Shown here in pieces: positions 32,450 to 41,059 of a DNA stretch of 52,960 nt. Each line of letters starts with the position of its first letter. The first letter of the stretch is position 1. Source of the DNA: Syntrophales bacterium (GTDB lineage: Bacteria > Desulfobacterota > Syntrophia > Syntrophales > JADFWA01); contig JAUSPI010000220.1 in NCBI GenBank assembly GCA_030655775.1, positions 1 to 52,960 on the forward strand, read 5' to 3'. The notes beneath the pieces were generated by a model. It ran no database searches and was not told the DNA's origin. It saw nothing but the letters and a program-made list of their open reading frames with translations. A program made the position numbers and the translations under genes.

Positions 32450-34338
32450 TATCTTATTTTTGCCCCCACTTTAGCATCACCGTCAAAAGACAAAAGAGTC
32501 AGCCCATCATCTGTGTCCGCTGTCAGGAGCATGCCTTGGGATTCCATACCCATAAGTTTTACCGGTTTCAGGTTTACTATTACTGCCACCTTTTTTCCTT
32601 TTAAATCTTCCGGTTTGTAGTCTTTAGCAATACCGGCGACAATGGTCATTTCTTCGCCGATATCGATCTTCAGTTTAAGCAATTTGTCCGATTTGGGAAC
32701 CGCCTCCGCCTCGATTATCCGGGCAACCCTCATTTCCACTTTCTGGAAATCTTCATAACTTATCTCCTGCATCTTTTCTTTCCTTTCGGCAATTTCCTCT
32801 TTCTTTTCAGACTCAACCCTTGGAAAAAGAGCGGAACCAAGGGCCAGGGAGTTTCCGCTTTTTAGCCCTCCCCAGTTGCGTATACTGTTAAAATCCTGAA
32901 ACTGAACATCTTCTATCCCGATTCGGTTCATTATCTTCTCTGAGGTGTCGGGCATAAAGGGATATATTAAAACTGCAACCACGCGCAGAGCTTCCAGAAG
33001 ATTATATGTGACTGCCTCCAGCCTTTTCCGGGCATTGGGGTCTTTTGCCAGGGACCAGGGTTCGTTCTCTACAATATATTTATTTGTGGTGTTGATAAAA
33101 TCCCAGATAGAGATCAATGCCTTATTAAAGGTCAGCTTTGGAAAAGACGACTCCACTTCGGAGAGGGTTTTTTCTGCCGTTTTAATGAGAGCTTTGTCTT
33201 CTTCTTGAGAGGCGTTGGCGTCAGGCACTTTTCCATCGCAGTATTTTACAGCCATTGCAAGTGTCCTGCTGACCAGGTTCCCCAGGTCGTTTGCAAGATC
33301 TGAGTTGAGTCTCTGGACAAAATTCTCCTCACTGAAATTTGAATCGAGACCGAAGACCATATCCCTGAGCAAAAAATACCTGAATGCATCCAGTCCGTAT
33401 TTATCCTTCATGTCCATGGGGCTTACCACGGTTCCCCTGCTTTTGGACATCTTGCCCGCGTCGATATTCCACCACCCGTGTACATTCAAATGTTTATAGG
33501 GTTCTATGCCCGCTGCTTTTAACATTGTCGGCCAATAAATGCCGTGCGGTTTCAGGATATCCTTGGCTATCAGGTGCTCTGAGACATGCCAGAAAGTCTT
33601 GAATTTCTCTCCATCAGGATAGTCCAGACCGCTGATGTAATTTATCAGGGCGTCAAACCAGACATAAGTCACGTAATCTTCATCAAAGGGAAGGGTTATG
33701 CCCCAGGTAAGCCGTGTTTTCGGTCTTGATATGCACAGATCCTCCAAGGGTTCCCTCAGGAAGGCAAGGACTTCATTTTTATATCTTTCCGGTCTTATAA
33801 AATCCGGATTGTCCTTTATATATTGAATCAGCCAGTCCTGATATTTACTCATTTTGAAAAAGTAATTGCTTTCTTTCCTGTATTCAAGGACTGTCTGATG
33901 GTCGGGACATTTGCCATCAATCAGTTCTGATTCCTTGTAGAACTGTTCACAACCGACGCAATAAAACCCTTCATATTTTCCGAAATAAATATCTCCGGCA
34001 TCATAAACCTTCTGCAAGATTGATCTAACTGTATGAATGTGATTTTCGTCTGTTGTTCTGATGAAATAGTCATTGGTTATTGCCAGCTGTGGCCAGAGAG
34101 CACTGAATTGGGCGCTGATTTTATCTGCGTATGCCTTAGGGGTTTCCTTGGCATGTTGTGCGGCCTCGGCGATCTTGTCCCCATGCTCATCGGTACCGGT
34201 CAAAAAAAATGTCCTGTAACCGGACATGCGGTAGAATCTTGCCATAACATCGGCAACTATGGTGGTGTAAGCATGACCGATATGTGGTGAGGCGTTTACG
34301 TAGTATATCGGAGTTGTAATATAAAATGTTTTTTCCAT
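32449..34338 (-). CDS. metG: Methionyl-tRNA synthetase, dimeric form
   Basis: 629 residues. The class I catalytic core has HIGH at 19-22 and GKMSKSRG near residue 297, with a zinc knuckle CVGCEQFYKESELIDGKCPDHQ in the connective peptide. The C-terminal tRNA-binding OB domain (about 525-629: FQKVEMRVARIIEAEAVPKSDKLLKL, VAGIAKDY, VNLKPVKLMGMESQGM) makes the dimer. It charges tRNA-Met. RicT is immediately upstream (11-base gap) and an AAAGGA precedes the ATG. Confidence 0.96.
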   Translation of the reverse strand: MEKTFYITTPIYYVNASPHIGHAYTTIVADVMARFYRMSGYRTFFLTGTDEHGDKIAEAAQHAKETPKAYADKISAQFSALWPQLAITNDYFIRTTDENHIHTVRSILQKVYDAGDIYFGKYEGFYCVGCEQFYKESELIDGKCPDHQTVLEYRKESNYFFKMSKYQDWLIQYIKDNPDFIRPERYKNEVLAFLREPLEDLCISRPKTRLTWGITLPFDEDYVTYVWFDALINYISGLDYPDGEKFKTFWHVSEHLIAKDILKPHGIYWPTMLKAAGIEPYKHLNVHGWWNIDAGKMSKSRGTVVSPMDMKDKYGLDAFRYFLLRDMVFGLDSNFSEENFVQRLNSDLANDLGNLVSRTLAMAVKYCDGKVPDANASQEEDKALIKTAEKTLSEVESSFPKLTFNKALISIWDFINTTNKYIVENEPWSLAKDPNARKRLEAVTYNLLEALRVVAVLIYPFMPDTSEKIMNRIGIEDVQFQDFNSIRNWGGLKSGNSLALGSALFPRVESEKKEEIAERKEKMQEISYEDFQKVEMRVARIIEAEAVPKSDKLLKLKIDIGEEMTIVAGIAKDYKPEDLKGKKVAVIVNLKPVKLMGMESQGMLLTADTDDGLTLLSFDGDAKVGAKIR

Positions 34339-34349
34339 AACACATTCCT

Positions 34350-35141
34350 TTATTGGAGATCTTCTATATCGACGTCTATTTCTCTTCCATCTTCTATCTC
34401 AACGGAGATTTTCCCTTGAAAAACATTCTGTCTTATTACCTTACCCTGTCCCTCAGAAGTAACGACTTTCTTTCCACATTTTGGGAGAGATTTTTTCATA
34501 TCGAGATACATGTCATATTCAAATGCAAGACAACACATAAGTCTTCCGCAGAGTCCTGAAATCTTTTCGGGATTCAGCGACATATTCTGTTCTTTTGCCA
34601 TCTTTATTGATACACGGTCAAAATTATGGAGAAACCTGGCACAGCAAATCTCCCTGCCGCATGTTCCAATACCACCGATTATACGAGTTCCATTTCTTAT
34701 TCCGATTTGTCTTAACTCAATCCTTGTCCGGAATTTTTGGACAAGATTTTTTACAAGTTCCCTGAAATCGACTCTATTTTCTGCGGTAAAATAGAATATG
34801 GTTTTACTTTTATCGAGGAGGCACTCAACATTAACCAGCTTCATTGGAAGATTTTTTTCTCTTATCTTTGCAAGGCAAAACCCGAAGGCCTCTTGTTCAA
34901 ACTTCTGGTTTTTCTCTTTTATTTTCAAATCCTCTTCAGTGGTTTTGCGTATAACGTTTTTAAGATTTTCCGGCAATTTATGTGCGGGAGTGGGCTTCAC
35001 GTCTGACACGACAATTCCTATTGTCAAACCGTTATCTGTATTGACAACAACTCTGTCATTCTTCTTTAATTGAAGATTTTCTGCGTTGAAGCTGTATCTT
35101 TTTCCTTCTTCTTTAAACTTTATACCGACAATGTTTTTCAA
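34350..35141 (-). CDS. ricT: PSP1-domain protein, RicT-like
   Basis: 263 residues with the PSP1 domain (about 60-150) and two Cys clusters, CGREICCARFL and GLCGRLMCCLAF, that in RicT hold a [4Fe-4S] cluster. In Bacillus, RicT works with RicA and RicF on RNA maturation through RNase Y; whether that role holds here is unknown. Gene order tmk-holB-ricT-metG is well known from Firmicutes and other lineages. Here 494 bp of repeats separate it from holB. Confidence 0.88.
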   Translation of the reverse strand: MKNIVGIKFKEEGKRYSFNAENLQLKKNDRVVVNTDNGLTIGIVVSDVKPTPAHKLPENLKNVIRKTTEEDLKIKEKNQKFEQEAFGFCLAKIREKNLPMKLVNVECLLDKSKTIFYFTAENRVDFRELVKNLVQKFRTRIELRQIGIRNGTRIIGGIGTCGREICCARFLHNFDRVSIKMAKEQNMSLNPEKISGLCGRLMCCLAFEYDMYLDMKKSLPKCGKKVVTSEGQGKVIRQNVFQGKISVEIEDGREIDVDIEDLQ

Positions 35142-35278
35142 CGGTTTCCTCTCTAAATGTGCAAGTTGCTAAAGTACCTGAGGTACGGAGACGCTAAAGT
35201 GCAAAGTTTAGAGACGTTTGCAAAGCCTGCAAACGCCTCTGAATCCACCGGGGATGGATTTCACAACGTGTTAATCTT

Positions 35279-35452
35279 GATGTATTCGTAAAAAGTCAGT
35301 TTTTGTCACCCAAAATCATGTCCTGAACTTGTTTCAGGATCATTCAGGGTCTCTAACTTATTGAAATGTTTAGATGCTGAAACAAGTGAGATCCTGAAAC
35401 GAGTTCAGGACGACAAATGACACATTTTGAGACTTTTTGCGAGACTGTCAAT
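35279..35452. repeat. TIR-bounded repeat, family 1, copy D
   Basis: Left end gatgtattcgtaaaaagtc, right end gactttttgcgagactgtc. Its interior is the reverse complement of copy B (18402-18534) with few changes. Upstream, at 35209-35240, a small stem cgtttgc / gcaaacg follows the ricT start region. The element lies in the holB-ricT gap. Confidence 0.85.
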
Positions 35453-35503
35453 CTTAAAGTCTAAGACTTTTTCAAAGGTTTTGCTTATTCACCATGACTA
35501 CTC

Positions 35504-35632
35504 GAGAGCTTTGCATAATACCAATATTGTCATTGCGAGCGAAGCAATCTCATAACATATTGATAATTCATAAGATTGCCGCGTCGCTAAAGCTCCTCGC
35601 AATGACCAGAATTGCAGTTTTGCAAAGCTCTC
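35504..35632. repeat. Hairpin repeat, family 2, copy 2
   Basis: 129 bp, almost identical to 18614-18747 and in the same orientation on the plus strand, again downstream of a family 1 element. It ends four bases from the holB stop codon. Confidence 0.85.
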
Positions 35633-35635
35633 TAC

Positions 35636-36628
35636 TCATGCATGGGTAGTCATAATTTCTGCAAGTTTAAATATCATCCACTCTAAAGTCAACTCTTTAT
35701 TGGCATTCTGCTCTATAGCCCTATGAGCATGATTTATCGTTTTTATGCTTTTTAAAATGTCCGATCCAGCCATCTTTTCCCCAAAGCTTTTTATTATTTC
35801 AATGCGATCTTGATGGATAAGACTTTCCGTTTCACCCGTTTCCTTGTAGACAAGTATGTCTCTATACCAGGATTTCAATATTTCAAGCTTCTCTGTAATT
35901 CCCTTCCTGTTTTTCCCAAAGCTGTCCATGAAAGATATAAGCTTTAGTGGATCTTCGACATTGCTGGTGGAGATATTTTCGATTATCTCATTTTTGAATG
36001 TCAGGTATGAGTCCTTATTCATTTCCAGGGCATTTCCTATACTTCCACCGGATGACGAAGCAAGTAAACGGGCAGATTCCCTGTCGAGAGCCAACTTTTC
36101 TTCCAGAAATGAGGCAATTGTTTCCCTTTGTATCGGATTGAATCTTATCTGCTGGCATCGGGAGAGTATAGTTGCAGGAAGCAGGTAGTGACGGGCCGTA
36201 ATCAATATCAAGATATTTGAAGAAGATGGTTCTTCGAGTGTTTTTAGAAGGGAATTGGCAGAAACGCTGTTCATTCTGTCGGCGTCTGCTATTATGAAAA
36301 CCCTCTTACTCCCTTCAAGTGGCCTGAATTTTATCTGGTGTTGGAGACCTTTTATGGCACTTATCTTTATGAAATTTCCTTCGGGTTCTATGGTTATAAC
36401 GTCGGGATGATTTTTGTGGTCTATTTTCAGGCAGGATGAGCACCTGTCGCATGAATCAAGTTTGCCTTCCGAACAGTTCAAGGCTTTGGCAAAAATCTCT
36501 GCGGCCGTTTTTTTTCCTACGCCTTTTGCTCCGTAAAAAAGGTAAGAATGGGGGACGCGCCCACTTTCAATGGCGCTTTTAAGAATGGCTATCTGTTTGT
36601 CCTGACCGTAAATATCTTTGAAGGACAT
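35636..36628 (-). CDS. holB: DNA polymerase III delta-prime subunit
   Basis: 330 residues from ATG 36628 (MSFKDIYGQDKQI), which matches the family start; an ATG at 36646 lies inside tmk. The AAA+ fold has YGAKGVGKKT as P-loop, the zinc-binding CDRCSSCLKIDHKNH, and LSRCQQI containing the SRC motif. Delta-prime is part of the clamp loader. It follows tmk with a 4-base gap, the usual arrangement. Confidence 0.92.
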   Translation of the reverse strand: MSFKDIYGQDKQIAILKSAIESGRVPHSYLFYGAKGVGKKTAAEIFAKALNCSEGKLDSCDRCSSCLKIDHKNHPDVITIEPEGNFIKISAIKGLQHQIKFRPLEGSKRVFIIADADRMNSVSANSLLKTLEEPSSSNILILITARHYLLPATILSRCQQIRFNPIQRETIASFLEEKLALDRESARLLASSSGGSIGNALEMNKDSYLTFKNEIIENISTSNVEDPLKLISFMDSFGKNRKGITEKLEILKSWYRDILVYKETGETESLIHQDRIEIIKSFGEKMAGSDILKSIKTINHAHRAIEQNANKELTLEWMIFKLAEIMTTHA

Positions 36629-36632
36629 GCAT

Positions 36633-37286
36633 TCACCCACGTCCATCTATCAGGGTTGCCATATGGGAGCACACCTCACGATGCACTTCGTCGATGCTCT
36701 TTGTGCCGTCTATTATTCTGAATCTTTCGGGTTCATTTCTGGCGAGGGAAAGATACCCCTCCCTGACCTTCTTGTGAAAAATCAACTCTTCCCTCTCAAA
36801 GCGGTCCTCCCTGGAGACGCCTTCAATGCGGGATATCCGTTTCATGGCTCTTTTAAGCCCGATCTCTACAGGGGTATCGAAGAGGAGTGTCATGTCCGGT
36901 TTAAGTCGGCCGGTTGAAGTTTCATTTATCTTCTGTATGAAATGTACGTCCAACCCTCGCCCAAATCCCTGGTAGGCGATGGTGGCATCGGAGAAACGAT
37001 CACACAAAACAAATTTTTTCTCTTTAAGGGTGGGCAGAATAACATCCCTTACATGTTGAGCTCTGGCCGCAGAAAACAGAAAAACCTCCGATTCCGCACA
37101 TATTTCAAAAGAAGATTCATTTAGAAGTAGTTTCCTGATCTCCAGACCGAGTGGGACTCCGCCTGGTTCTTCGGTTATGATAAAGGGGATATTTTTGCTG
37201 CTCAGATATTCTCCTCCCATTTTGATCTGGGTGGTCTTCCCGCAGCCTTCGATTCCCTCAAAAGTTATAAAAAATCCCATTAACAT
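36633..37286 (-). CDS. tmk: Thymidylate kinase
   Basis: 217 residues. P-loop FEGIEGCGKTTQ, dTMP-site DRFSDATIAYQGFGRGL with the DR motif, and a lid region KRISRIEGVSREDRFE. It phosphorylates dTMP to dTDP. The second Met (MGFFITFEG) could also be the start. First gene of the tmk-holB-ricT-metG group. The 114-bp gap to the ferredoxin holds 7-bp words (atcagct, atcagct near 37310). Confidence 0.95.
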   Translation of the reverse strand: MLMGFFITFEGIEGCGKTTQIKMGGEYLSSKNIPFIITEEPGGVPLGLEIRKLLLNESSFEICAESEVFLFSAARAQHVRDVILPTLKEKKFVLCDRFSDATIAYQGFGRGLDVHFIQKINETSTGRLKPDMTLLFDTPVEIGLKRAMKRISRIEGVSREDRFEREELIFHKKVREGYLSLARNEPERFRIIDGTKSIDEVHREVCSHMATLIDGRG

Positions 37287-37376
37287 AAATTCCAGTAGCT
37301 GTTTGCAGGGATCAGCTATCAGCTCTTATATTTTTTGCCGGACTTTCGGATTTTAACCCTTAATCTTTCCTGATCC

Positions 37377-37404
37377 CTGTTCACTGACAACTGTCAACTG
37401 TTAT
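37377..37404. repeat. Heptanucleotide array, ctgtcaa type
   Basis: Four 7-bp units (ctgttca, ctgacaa, ctgtcaa, ctgttat). The last unit contains the ferredoxin stop codon at 37401-37403. Confidence 0.7.
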
Positions 37405-37580
37405 TTGTCTTCTTCGGGCACAATTGCCTCCACAGGGCATAGATCAGCACATGAACCGCATTCGGTACAAAGATCCGGGTTAATTACATATTTGTCCTCT
37501 CCCTCAGTAATCGCTTCTACAGGACATTCCTCCTCACAGGCACCACAGGCGATACATTCGTCAGTAATCACATAAGCCAT
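37401..37580 (-). CDS. 2[4Fe-4S] ferredoxin
   Basis: 59 residues from ATG 37580, with GGGGGA about 9 bases upstream. Two canonical cluster motifs: CIACGACEEECPVEAI (residues 9-24) and CTECGSCADLCPVEAI (38-53). Each half gives C-x2-C-x2-C-x3-CP. It carries low-potential electrons in the cytoplasm, as expected in an anaerobe, and needs no partner nearby. It is a single gene between tmk and the lipoprotein. Confidence 0.96.
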   Translation of the reverse strand: MAYVITDECIACGACEEECPVEAITEGEDKYVINPDLCTECGSCADLCPVEAIVPEEDK

Positions 37581-37658
37581 CTTTTTTTATCCCCCACTTT
37601 TACTTATTTGTACCAAGTAGTTTCTCGGTAAATAGGCGCTGTCCCTATTTACATTTAC

Positions 37659-37897
37659 CTAATGCGGCAAAGCCGCAACCACAAAAGTGCCTAAAGTTTG
37701 AAGTGCCTAAAGTGAGCTAAAGTTAATGTACACGCCTTCGGCGCGGTCAAATTCGAAACAGGCTGCGCTGAAAGCGCATTTTTTAACTTTAGGCACTTTA
37801 GCTCACTTTACACTCTTAACTAAATCTTGCTGTTTGAACTGGTACCAATATCTGCGCAAAAAACGCAGTTGTTGAGAATAAAGACTCTAATGCGGCA
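37659..37897. repeat. 230-bp element, family 3, copy 2
   Basis: Matches 29513-29734 over its length; inner inverted repeats are the same. It is bounded by an 11-bp direct repeat ctaatgcggca (37659-37669 and 37887-37897), which looks like a target-site duplication. The right repeat includes the stop codon of the lipoprotein gene. A small palindrome aaatagg / ccctattt lies just outside near 37630. Confidence 0.82.
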
Positions 37898-38477
37898 TAT
37901 GATCGAGCATTTCTTTTACGAGGGCATCTGCCACATCGGGAAGATCGGGTTTTATAAACCAGTAATCTTTTGCCACATGATGGCCTGCCTTCCAGATTAT
38001 GTTTCCCGTTTCTGCCTGCACCAGCTTTAGTCCCAGGCCAACCTTGGCAACCTTGTCTTCACCTTCTACGGTGTAGTTCCAGTAATCTACATTAACAATA
38101 AGGAAAGCATCAATATCGTATGCTTCACCAATCTTCATGCTCAGATCAGAATCGGAAAAATTAACAGTTTTAAGTTTAGCTAAATAATCAACAACAGTTT
38201 TTCGCAGTTCATCATCTGATTGCATTCGGTTATTAATCATGTCAGGTGCCACAACATCAGAAAACCATTTTTTCTTGACCAGAACACCGGCTATGATTTG
38301 ATCAATAACACCCCTTGCTTCTTCAAAGGTTCCGACGTCAACTGGAATCACCCCTATTTTTTTCGGATGGAAATCCTTTGCATTCGGAGCAACCTGGGAA
38401 TATCGAATGCCTCCACAACCAAAGAGAACAATTACAATCAAGATTGAAAAATAAAGTACCCATGTTTTTCTAATCAT
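37887..38477 (-). CDS. Putative periplasmic lipoprotein of unknown function
   Basis: 196 residues. A signal peptide ends in a lipobox (VLFGC, Cys at about 21). The mature protein begins with HPKKIGVIPVDVGTFEEA and has alternating strands and helices (DIDAFLIVNVDYWNYTVEG, VKVGLGLKLVQAETGNIIWKA), a layout shared by several CsgG- and DUF799-like lipoproteins. I do not assign a family. The last three residues and stop fall in the element family 3 direct repeat. Separate transcript from ispH is possible since the gap is 54 bp with decayed 7-bp words. Confidence 0.75.
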   Translation of the reverse strand: MIRKTWVLYFSILIVIVLFGCGGIRYSQVAPNAKDFHPKKIGVIPVDVGTFEEARGVIDQIIAGVLVKKKWFSDVVAPDMINNRMQSDDELRKTVVDYLAKLKTVNFSDSDLSMKIGEAYDIDAFLIVNVDYWNYTVEGEDKVAKVGLGLKLVQAETGNIIWKAGHHVAKDYWFIKPDLPDVADALVKEMLDHMPH

Positions 38478-38531
38478 AAATTTATTTCCCTTCTCATTTT
38501 TACTGAAAGCCGGCGGCTGAGAATTGAATGC

Positions 38532-40256
38532 TTACACCAAAATTAACCATAAAAAAGTACTCAAACCGGCGATTATGTAGTTTGTCTCCAGGAGACCTTC
38601 CAGAACAACACCTGAAAACGTCGATCTTCTATCACAAAGTTTGAAACAAATCCACATATAAAATACACAGGCCAGGAGGGCAAAACTCAAAGAGGAAGTC
38701 CATCCTGCGGGGTTTGCAATTATAAGGATTGCGGCCGTAATACCCGATATTCCCTTTAAAAGCTTTTGTGTGTTTTTCTCTCCTATTACGACAGGAATAG
38801 TCTCTCTCCCGATCAGCCTGTCACTCTGAATGTCGATCGTGTCGGACAGGGCCGATCTGACGAAGACCACGGCAAAGGTGAATAGAAAAGCCAATGTCAT
38901 TGCCGGGGTTATGCTTATGCTTATTTCTAACTGTGGAAACACCGCTACTACGATCGCCCATGCCGTGGCCACAGAAACATTTTTGGATCCTGGGAGGTCT
39001 CTCAATCTCCTGAAACGCCAGTTTCGCGGAAATATCTTAGCGTTGTAAAGGACTCCAAAGCAGGAAATCGAAAGCAGAACCAGAAATGGGGCCAAACCGG
39101 CAATGAAGGAGAGAGTCAGGGCTGTAAGCAGGGAGGCAATGGCAATGGTAACGTATACCTTATCATGCTTCAGATAGGAATCTTCTCTGAATGAGCTTAC
39201 TATACCGCTGTATTTCCTGTCTGTGAATCTATTTACTGCATGCATCGAATATACATAAAAGGATGCTATCAATATATTCAAGATATTAACATTTAATCCC
39301 TGAAGGAGAATGCTCGCCAGAGACAGACATCCGGCGCCCACGGCGGAATAGATATCCGTTATAACGGCGAATATCCAGAATTTCAGCAGCCTGCTTGCTT
39401 TCCCCTTTTTCTTCTCTTCCTGAAAACTTGTAATGTAATCGACAACCTTTTCGATTGTCCAGTTTGGTGTAGATGCCCCGGCAGAAATACCGATTTCATT
39501 GTACCGGTCTATGTTTATATTCTTGAGCTCATCTGCCGTTTCAATATGAAATGTGGGTGTCCCCTGCAGTTCCGACATAGTAGCCAGTCTCTTGGTATTA
39601 GCGCTGTTCTTTCCCCCCACAACAAACATAGCATCCATTTTGGCGGACAATTCCTTAACCTCGGCCTGTCTCTTTTCAGTGGAATCGCATATGGTATCAA
39701 AGACCGTAACCTGTGGAAATCGTTGTCTAATCCTGTCAATTATATCCCCGTATTCCTTCGTGCTCTGAGTTGTCTGAGCGACAACGCAGATCTTCTCAAG
39801 CTCGGGGAGGGCATCAACCTCATCCCTGTTTTCTATTACGATTCCCTTTCCGTCAGAGTACCCGAGCAGACCGTCGACTTCGGGATGTCCATTATCCCCC
39901 ACAATCAGGACAGCATAACCCAGGGATGCATGTTTTTTGATTATGGCCTGCACACGCGCTACCTTTGGGCAGGTGACATCGACTATCTTTACATTCTTTT
40001 CTTTAATCTTTTTTCTTTCGAGGGGCGATATCCCGTGAGCCCTGATTATGATTGTTCCTTCTTCGATTTCATCGATATTATCTACCGGGAGTATTCCCCT
40101 CTTTTTAAGGATTTCAACAGTCTGTGGATTATGTATGAGGGGGCCGTAAGTATATATCTTTCCGGTATTCCTGTTCTGGGCAACGTCGAGGACCATATCG
40201 ACCGCCCTTCTCACGCCCATACAAAATCCTGCTGTCCTGGCTATTTTGATTCCCAT
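38532..40256 (-). CDS. ispH: IspH (HMBPP reductase) fused to a UbiA-type membrane prenyltransferase domain
   Basis: 574 residues from ATG 40256 (MGIKIARTAGFC). Residues 1-285 are a complete IspH: cluster cysteines Cys12, Cys96 and Cys190, His42, His74 and His124, and Glu126 (GHPEV), which reduces HMBPP to IPP and DMAPP with a [4Fe-4S] cluster. Residues about 290-574 are hydrophobic with about eight membrane helices and resemble UbiA prenyltransferases: HAVNRFTDRKYSG in the place of the first Asp motif and SDTIDIQSDRLIGRETIPVVIG as a good second Asp motif. The first motif is degenerate (N-R-x-x-D). The two halves have no stop or frameshift between them. Last gene of the xseA-ispH operon. Confidence 0.88.
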   Translation of the reverse strand: MGIKIARTAGFCMGVRRAVDMVLDVAQNRNTGKIYTYGPLIHNPQTVEILKKRGILPVDNIDEIEEGTIIIRAHGISPLERKKIKEKNVKIVDVTCPKVARVQAIIKKHASLGYAVLIVGDNGHPEVDGLLGYSDGKGIVIENRDEVDALPELEKICVVAQTTQSTKEYGDIIDRIRQRFPQVTVFDTICDSTEKRQAEVKELSAKMDAMFVVGGKNSANTKRLATMSELQGTPTFHIETADELKNINIDRYNEIGISAGASTPNWTIEKVVDYITSFQEEKKKGKASRLLKFWIFAVITDIYSAVGAGCLSLASILLQGLNVNILNILIASFYVYSMHAVNRFTDRKYSGIVSSFREDSYLKHDKVYVTIAIASLLTALTLSFIAGLAPFLVLLSISCFGVLYNAKIFPRNWRFRRLRDLPGSKNVSVATAWAIVVAVFPQLEISISITPAMTLAFLFTFAVVFVRSALSDTIDIQSDRLIGRETIPVVIGEKNTQKLLKGISGITAAILIIANPAGWTSSLSFALLACVFYMWICFKLCDRRSTFSGVVLEGLLETNYIIAGLSTFLWLILV

Positions 40257-40268
40257 CTGTTTAAAATT

Positions 40269-40330
40269 CCAAGTTCTTCCGAGTTCTGAGTTCTGATAAA
40301 ACTTTGAACTCAAAACTCGGAACCCGAAAC
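40269..40330. repeat. Inverted 7-bp word array between tlyA and ispH
   Basis: Words gagttct, gagttct on one side and aactcaaaactcgg on the other fold back on each other across the gap. It ends just at the tlyA stop codon (40331). Confidence 0.7.
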
Positions 40331-41059
40331 CTATTTTTTTACATATATAAAAAATTCTTTATTACCAGCAGGCCCTAAAAGGGGAGAATCACATGTTCCC
40401 AGTACTTCGAGCCCCAATTCCCTGCAAAACTCCTCAATTTCATCAACAACCCTTCTATGTATATCGGGGTCTTTTACCACACCCTTTTTCCCTACCTCTT
40501 CCCTTCCTGCCTCAAATTGTGGCTTGATGAGGGCAAGAATAAACGCATCTTTCTTTATAAGCCTGACCGTGGCTGGAATAACCAACTTGAGGGAAATAAA
40601 GGAGGCATCTATGGTGGCTATATCTATCTCGTCGTCTATCCCGCTACCGGAAAAATAGCGTATATTTGTCTTTTCAAAGACAACTACCCTGTTATCATTT
40701 CTCAGCTTCCAGGCAAGCTGGCCGTAACCTACATCGACTGCATATACCTTTCTTGCCCCTTCCTGAAGCAGGCAGTCTGTAAAACCGCCTGTTGAGGCTC
40801 CGATATCGAGGGCTGCAAAACCTGCTACATCAATGCCGAACTCGGTTAGCGCTCCCTTGAGTTTCAAGCCTCCCCTGCTGACGTAAGGGTTATCCTCTCC
40901 CTTTATCCTTATCTTGGCATCTCTGGGAACGAGGGTGCCCGCTTTGTCAATCCTGTGTTCCCCGACGATGACGGCACCGGACAGGATAAGCGCCTTCGCC
41001 CTTTCACGCGTCGGGGAGATATCTCTCTCAACCAGAAGTCTGTCTAATCTTATCTTCAA
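40331..41059 (-). CDS. tlyA: TlyA-family 2'-O-ribose rRNA methyltransferase
   Basis: 242 residues. An S4 RNA-binding domain (MKIRLDRLLVERDISPTRERAKALI) leads a FtsJ-type methyltransferase: SAM loop ALDIGASTGGFTDCLLQ, DASFISL and ALIKPQFE, with K-D-K-E residues at usual places. TlyA proteins methylate 16S and 23S rRNA cytidines; the haemolysin label is historical. Position after dxs is a conserved arrangement. Confidence 0.93.
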   Translation of the reverse strand: MKIRLDRLLVERDISPTRERAKALILSGAVIVGEHRIDKAGTLVPRDAKIRIKGEDNPYVSRGGLKLKGALTEFGIDVAGFAALDIGASTGGFTDCLLQEGARKVYAVDVGYGQLAWKLRNDNRVVVFEKTNIRYFSGSGIDDEIDIATIDASFISLKLVIPATVRLIKKDAFILALIKPQFEAGREEVGKKGVVKDPDIHRRVVDEIEEFCRELGLEVLGTCDSPLLGPAGNKEFFIYVKK

